Assembly: GCA_016288655.1 (NCBI GenBank)
Contig: JAEEKX010000019.1
Span: forward strand, 1-64,000
Source: Bacteroidales bacterium
GTDB lineage: Bacteria > Bacteroidota > Bacteroidia > Bacteroidales > WCHB1-69
Length of the DNA: 64,000 nucleotides
Direction: 5' to 3'
A program made the position numbers and the translations under genes. The notes beneath the pieces were generated by a model. That model searched no databases, was not told the origin of the DNA, and was given only the letters and a program-made list of their open reading frames with translations. Shown here piece after piece: positions 63,023 to 64,000 of this stretch (positions are counted from its first letter, which is position 1; every line of letters begins with the position of its first letter).

Positions 63023-64000
63023 ATGAAACGTAAACGCTTCATTTTCTTGACCGGATGGATCCTGGTGCTGATAGTGCTGGTAGGATTGCTGTATATCAGC
63101 TTTTACCAGTTGTACAAGCAGGCCGAGAAGGCGCAGAAGACGGCCTTCACAGGCGAGGTGCTGCGGGCCGGCCGCGACATCGCCAACCACTTCAACTTCA
63201 AGATCAACGAGGAACTGCAGCACGACACCGCCCTCATCTCGTACGAGCAGTCGTCGAAAAGCAGCAGCCAGCGCGAGCACACGCTTTTGGTGATGGACAA
63301 GGGCATCCCCCATGCGCTCCTGGCCGAGACCGTGGCCGACTATCAAGGCGACATGGTCATTTTGGACAAAGACACCAACTACTTCCACACCGAGGAGAAC
63401 TCCCAGTTGGTCGTGTTAGACACGTTAGCGGTGGGGCAGTCGCTGTTCACCGACTCCGTCATCATGCGCATCCCCTCCGACACTTTCACCGACATCGTGC
63501 GCAGCGTGCTGCGGAAGTACGGCATGAACCTCACCTTTGAATACGGGATCTACAATCTGCCCAAGGAGTTCTTCACCATCCGCACCACATCGATGAGCCG
63601 AAACATCATCGACAAGGCATACGTGTTCGCGCTCAAGACCAACAACACCGAGGTCTATACCCATTACCTCATCCTCAACTTCCCATCCGAGCGGCAATTC
63701 TTCCTGCAAAGACTGAGCACGATCGTGTTGCCCATTGTCGGCATCGTGGCGCTGCTGGCGCTTCTGCTCATCATCCTCATCATCACGCTGTCGCAACAGA
63801 AGCGGAACCAGGAGGTGAAGAACGACTTCATCAACAACATGACGCACGAGTTCAAGACACCGATCTCTACCATCTCCTTGGCCTGCGAGGCGATGTCGGA
63901 CAACTCGATCGAGACCGACGCGGCCACCCGCAAGGCCTATGTGGGCATGATCAAGGCGGAAAACGACCGGCTGCAGAAGATGGTCACCAACATCCTCCAA
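63023..64000 (+). CDS. Sensor histidine kinase (partial)
   Basis: The frame runs 326 codons from the ATG at 63023 to the window edge. A membrane segment (FLTGWILVLIVLVGLLYISF) is followed by a periplasmic region of about 210 residues and a second membrane segment (IVLPIVGIVALLALLLIIL). The H box is NNMTHEFKTPISTISLACEA, with the phospho-accepting His near residue 274. The ATPase domain lies past the edge. It is a two-component sensor; its response regulator is probably the next gene outside the window. It is divergent from the UPF0104 operon. Confidence 0.88.
   Translation, partial: MKRKRFIFLTGWILVLIVLVGLLYISFYQLYKQAEKAQKTAFTGEVLRAGRDIANHFNFKINEELQHDTALISYEQSSKSSSQREHTLLVMDKGIPHALLAETVADYQGDMVILDKDTNYFHTEENSQLVVLDTLAVGQSLFTDSVIMRIPSDTFTDIVRSVLRKYGMNLTFEYGIYNLPKEFFTIRTTSMSRNIIDKAYVFALKTNNTEVYTHYLILNFPSERQFFLQRLSTIVLPIVGIVALLALLLIILIITLSQQKRNQEVKNDFINNMTHEFKTPISTISLACEAMSDNSIETDAATRKAYVGMIKAENDRLQKMVTNILQ

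Overview
The window is bacterial chromosome from a member of the Bacteroidota, most likely order Bacteroidales. The evidence is the TAnnTTTG -7 promoter box ahead of many genes, proteins with type IX secretion sorting domains, two S46 dipeptidyl peptidases, a TonB-dependent receptor with an N-terminal carboxypeptidase-like domain, a FeoA-FeoB fusion, Na+-NQR subunits and many lipoproteins with a Cys after a short signal. Most of the window (about 12 kb onward) is GC-rich housekeeping DNA. The first 11-12 kb is clearly more AT-rich, carries broken genes and looks acquired. No rRNA, tRNA, CRISPR array or complete insertion sequence was seen.

Left accessory region (1-12 kb): a partial DUF4143-type ATPase; a decayed DUF6155-like gene; a sigma-54 activator with a CARF-like N-terminal sensor domain, divergent from a 97-residue protein, with a perfect inverted repeat and a near-consensus -24/-12 promoter between them; then a five-gene cluster (GT4 glycosyltransferase fused to a radical SAM/SPASM domain, histidine phosphatase, frameshifted GT-A glycosyltransferase, O-carbamoyltransferase, WG-repeat-like protein). 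A second copy of the DUF6155 gene tail with its terminator follows the cluster, so this segment is bracketed by related sequences about 8.7 kb apart. A kinase-like phage-type protein and remnants of an SNF2 helicase and possibly a transposase complete it.

Middle (12-33 kb): lipoprotein, DUF2156-GNAT fusion, small T9SS cargo, an operon on the minus strand (GT2, steroid 5-alpha-reductase-like protein, MATE exporter), groES-groEL, an MBOAT/SGNH-like acylation pair, a large secreted protein, an alanine/glycine:cation symporter translationally coupled to nqrA-nqrB, a peptidylarginine deiminase resembling the Porphyromonas enzyme, and folC.

Right (33-64 kb): small secreted Cys-containing protein, class II fructose-bisphosphate aldolase, lipoprotein, moxR-DUF58, feoAB with its small Cys-rich partner, a DUF486 membrane protein, tandem S46 peptidases, a lipoprotein whose von Willebrand A domain appears circularly permuted, a LytTR regulator with three 20-bp repeats upstream, fadD-like acyl-CoA synthetase, an exonuclease, an M49-like metallopeptidase, an unknown protein, a TonB receptor / PCMD lipoprotein / hutI operon, a four-gene envelope operon (UPF0104-like membrane protein, rfaE2, M23-LysM peptidase, T9SS type B protein), and a partial histidine kinase at the right edge.

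Functionally the core suggests a host-associated, peptide-using bacterium: extracellular dipeptide release (S46, M49-like), amino-acid/Na+ symport next to Na+-NQR subunits, histidine catabolism (hutI), ferrous iron uptake and a T9SS secretome. Family assignments come from reading motifs by eye; no database search was run.
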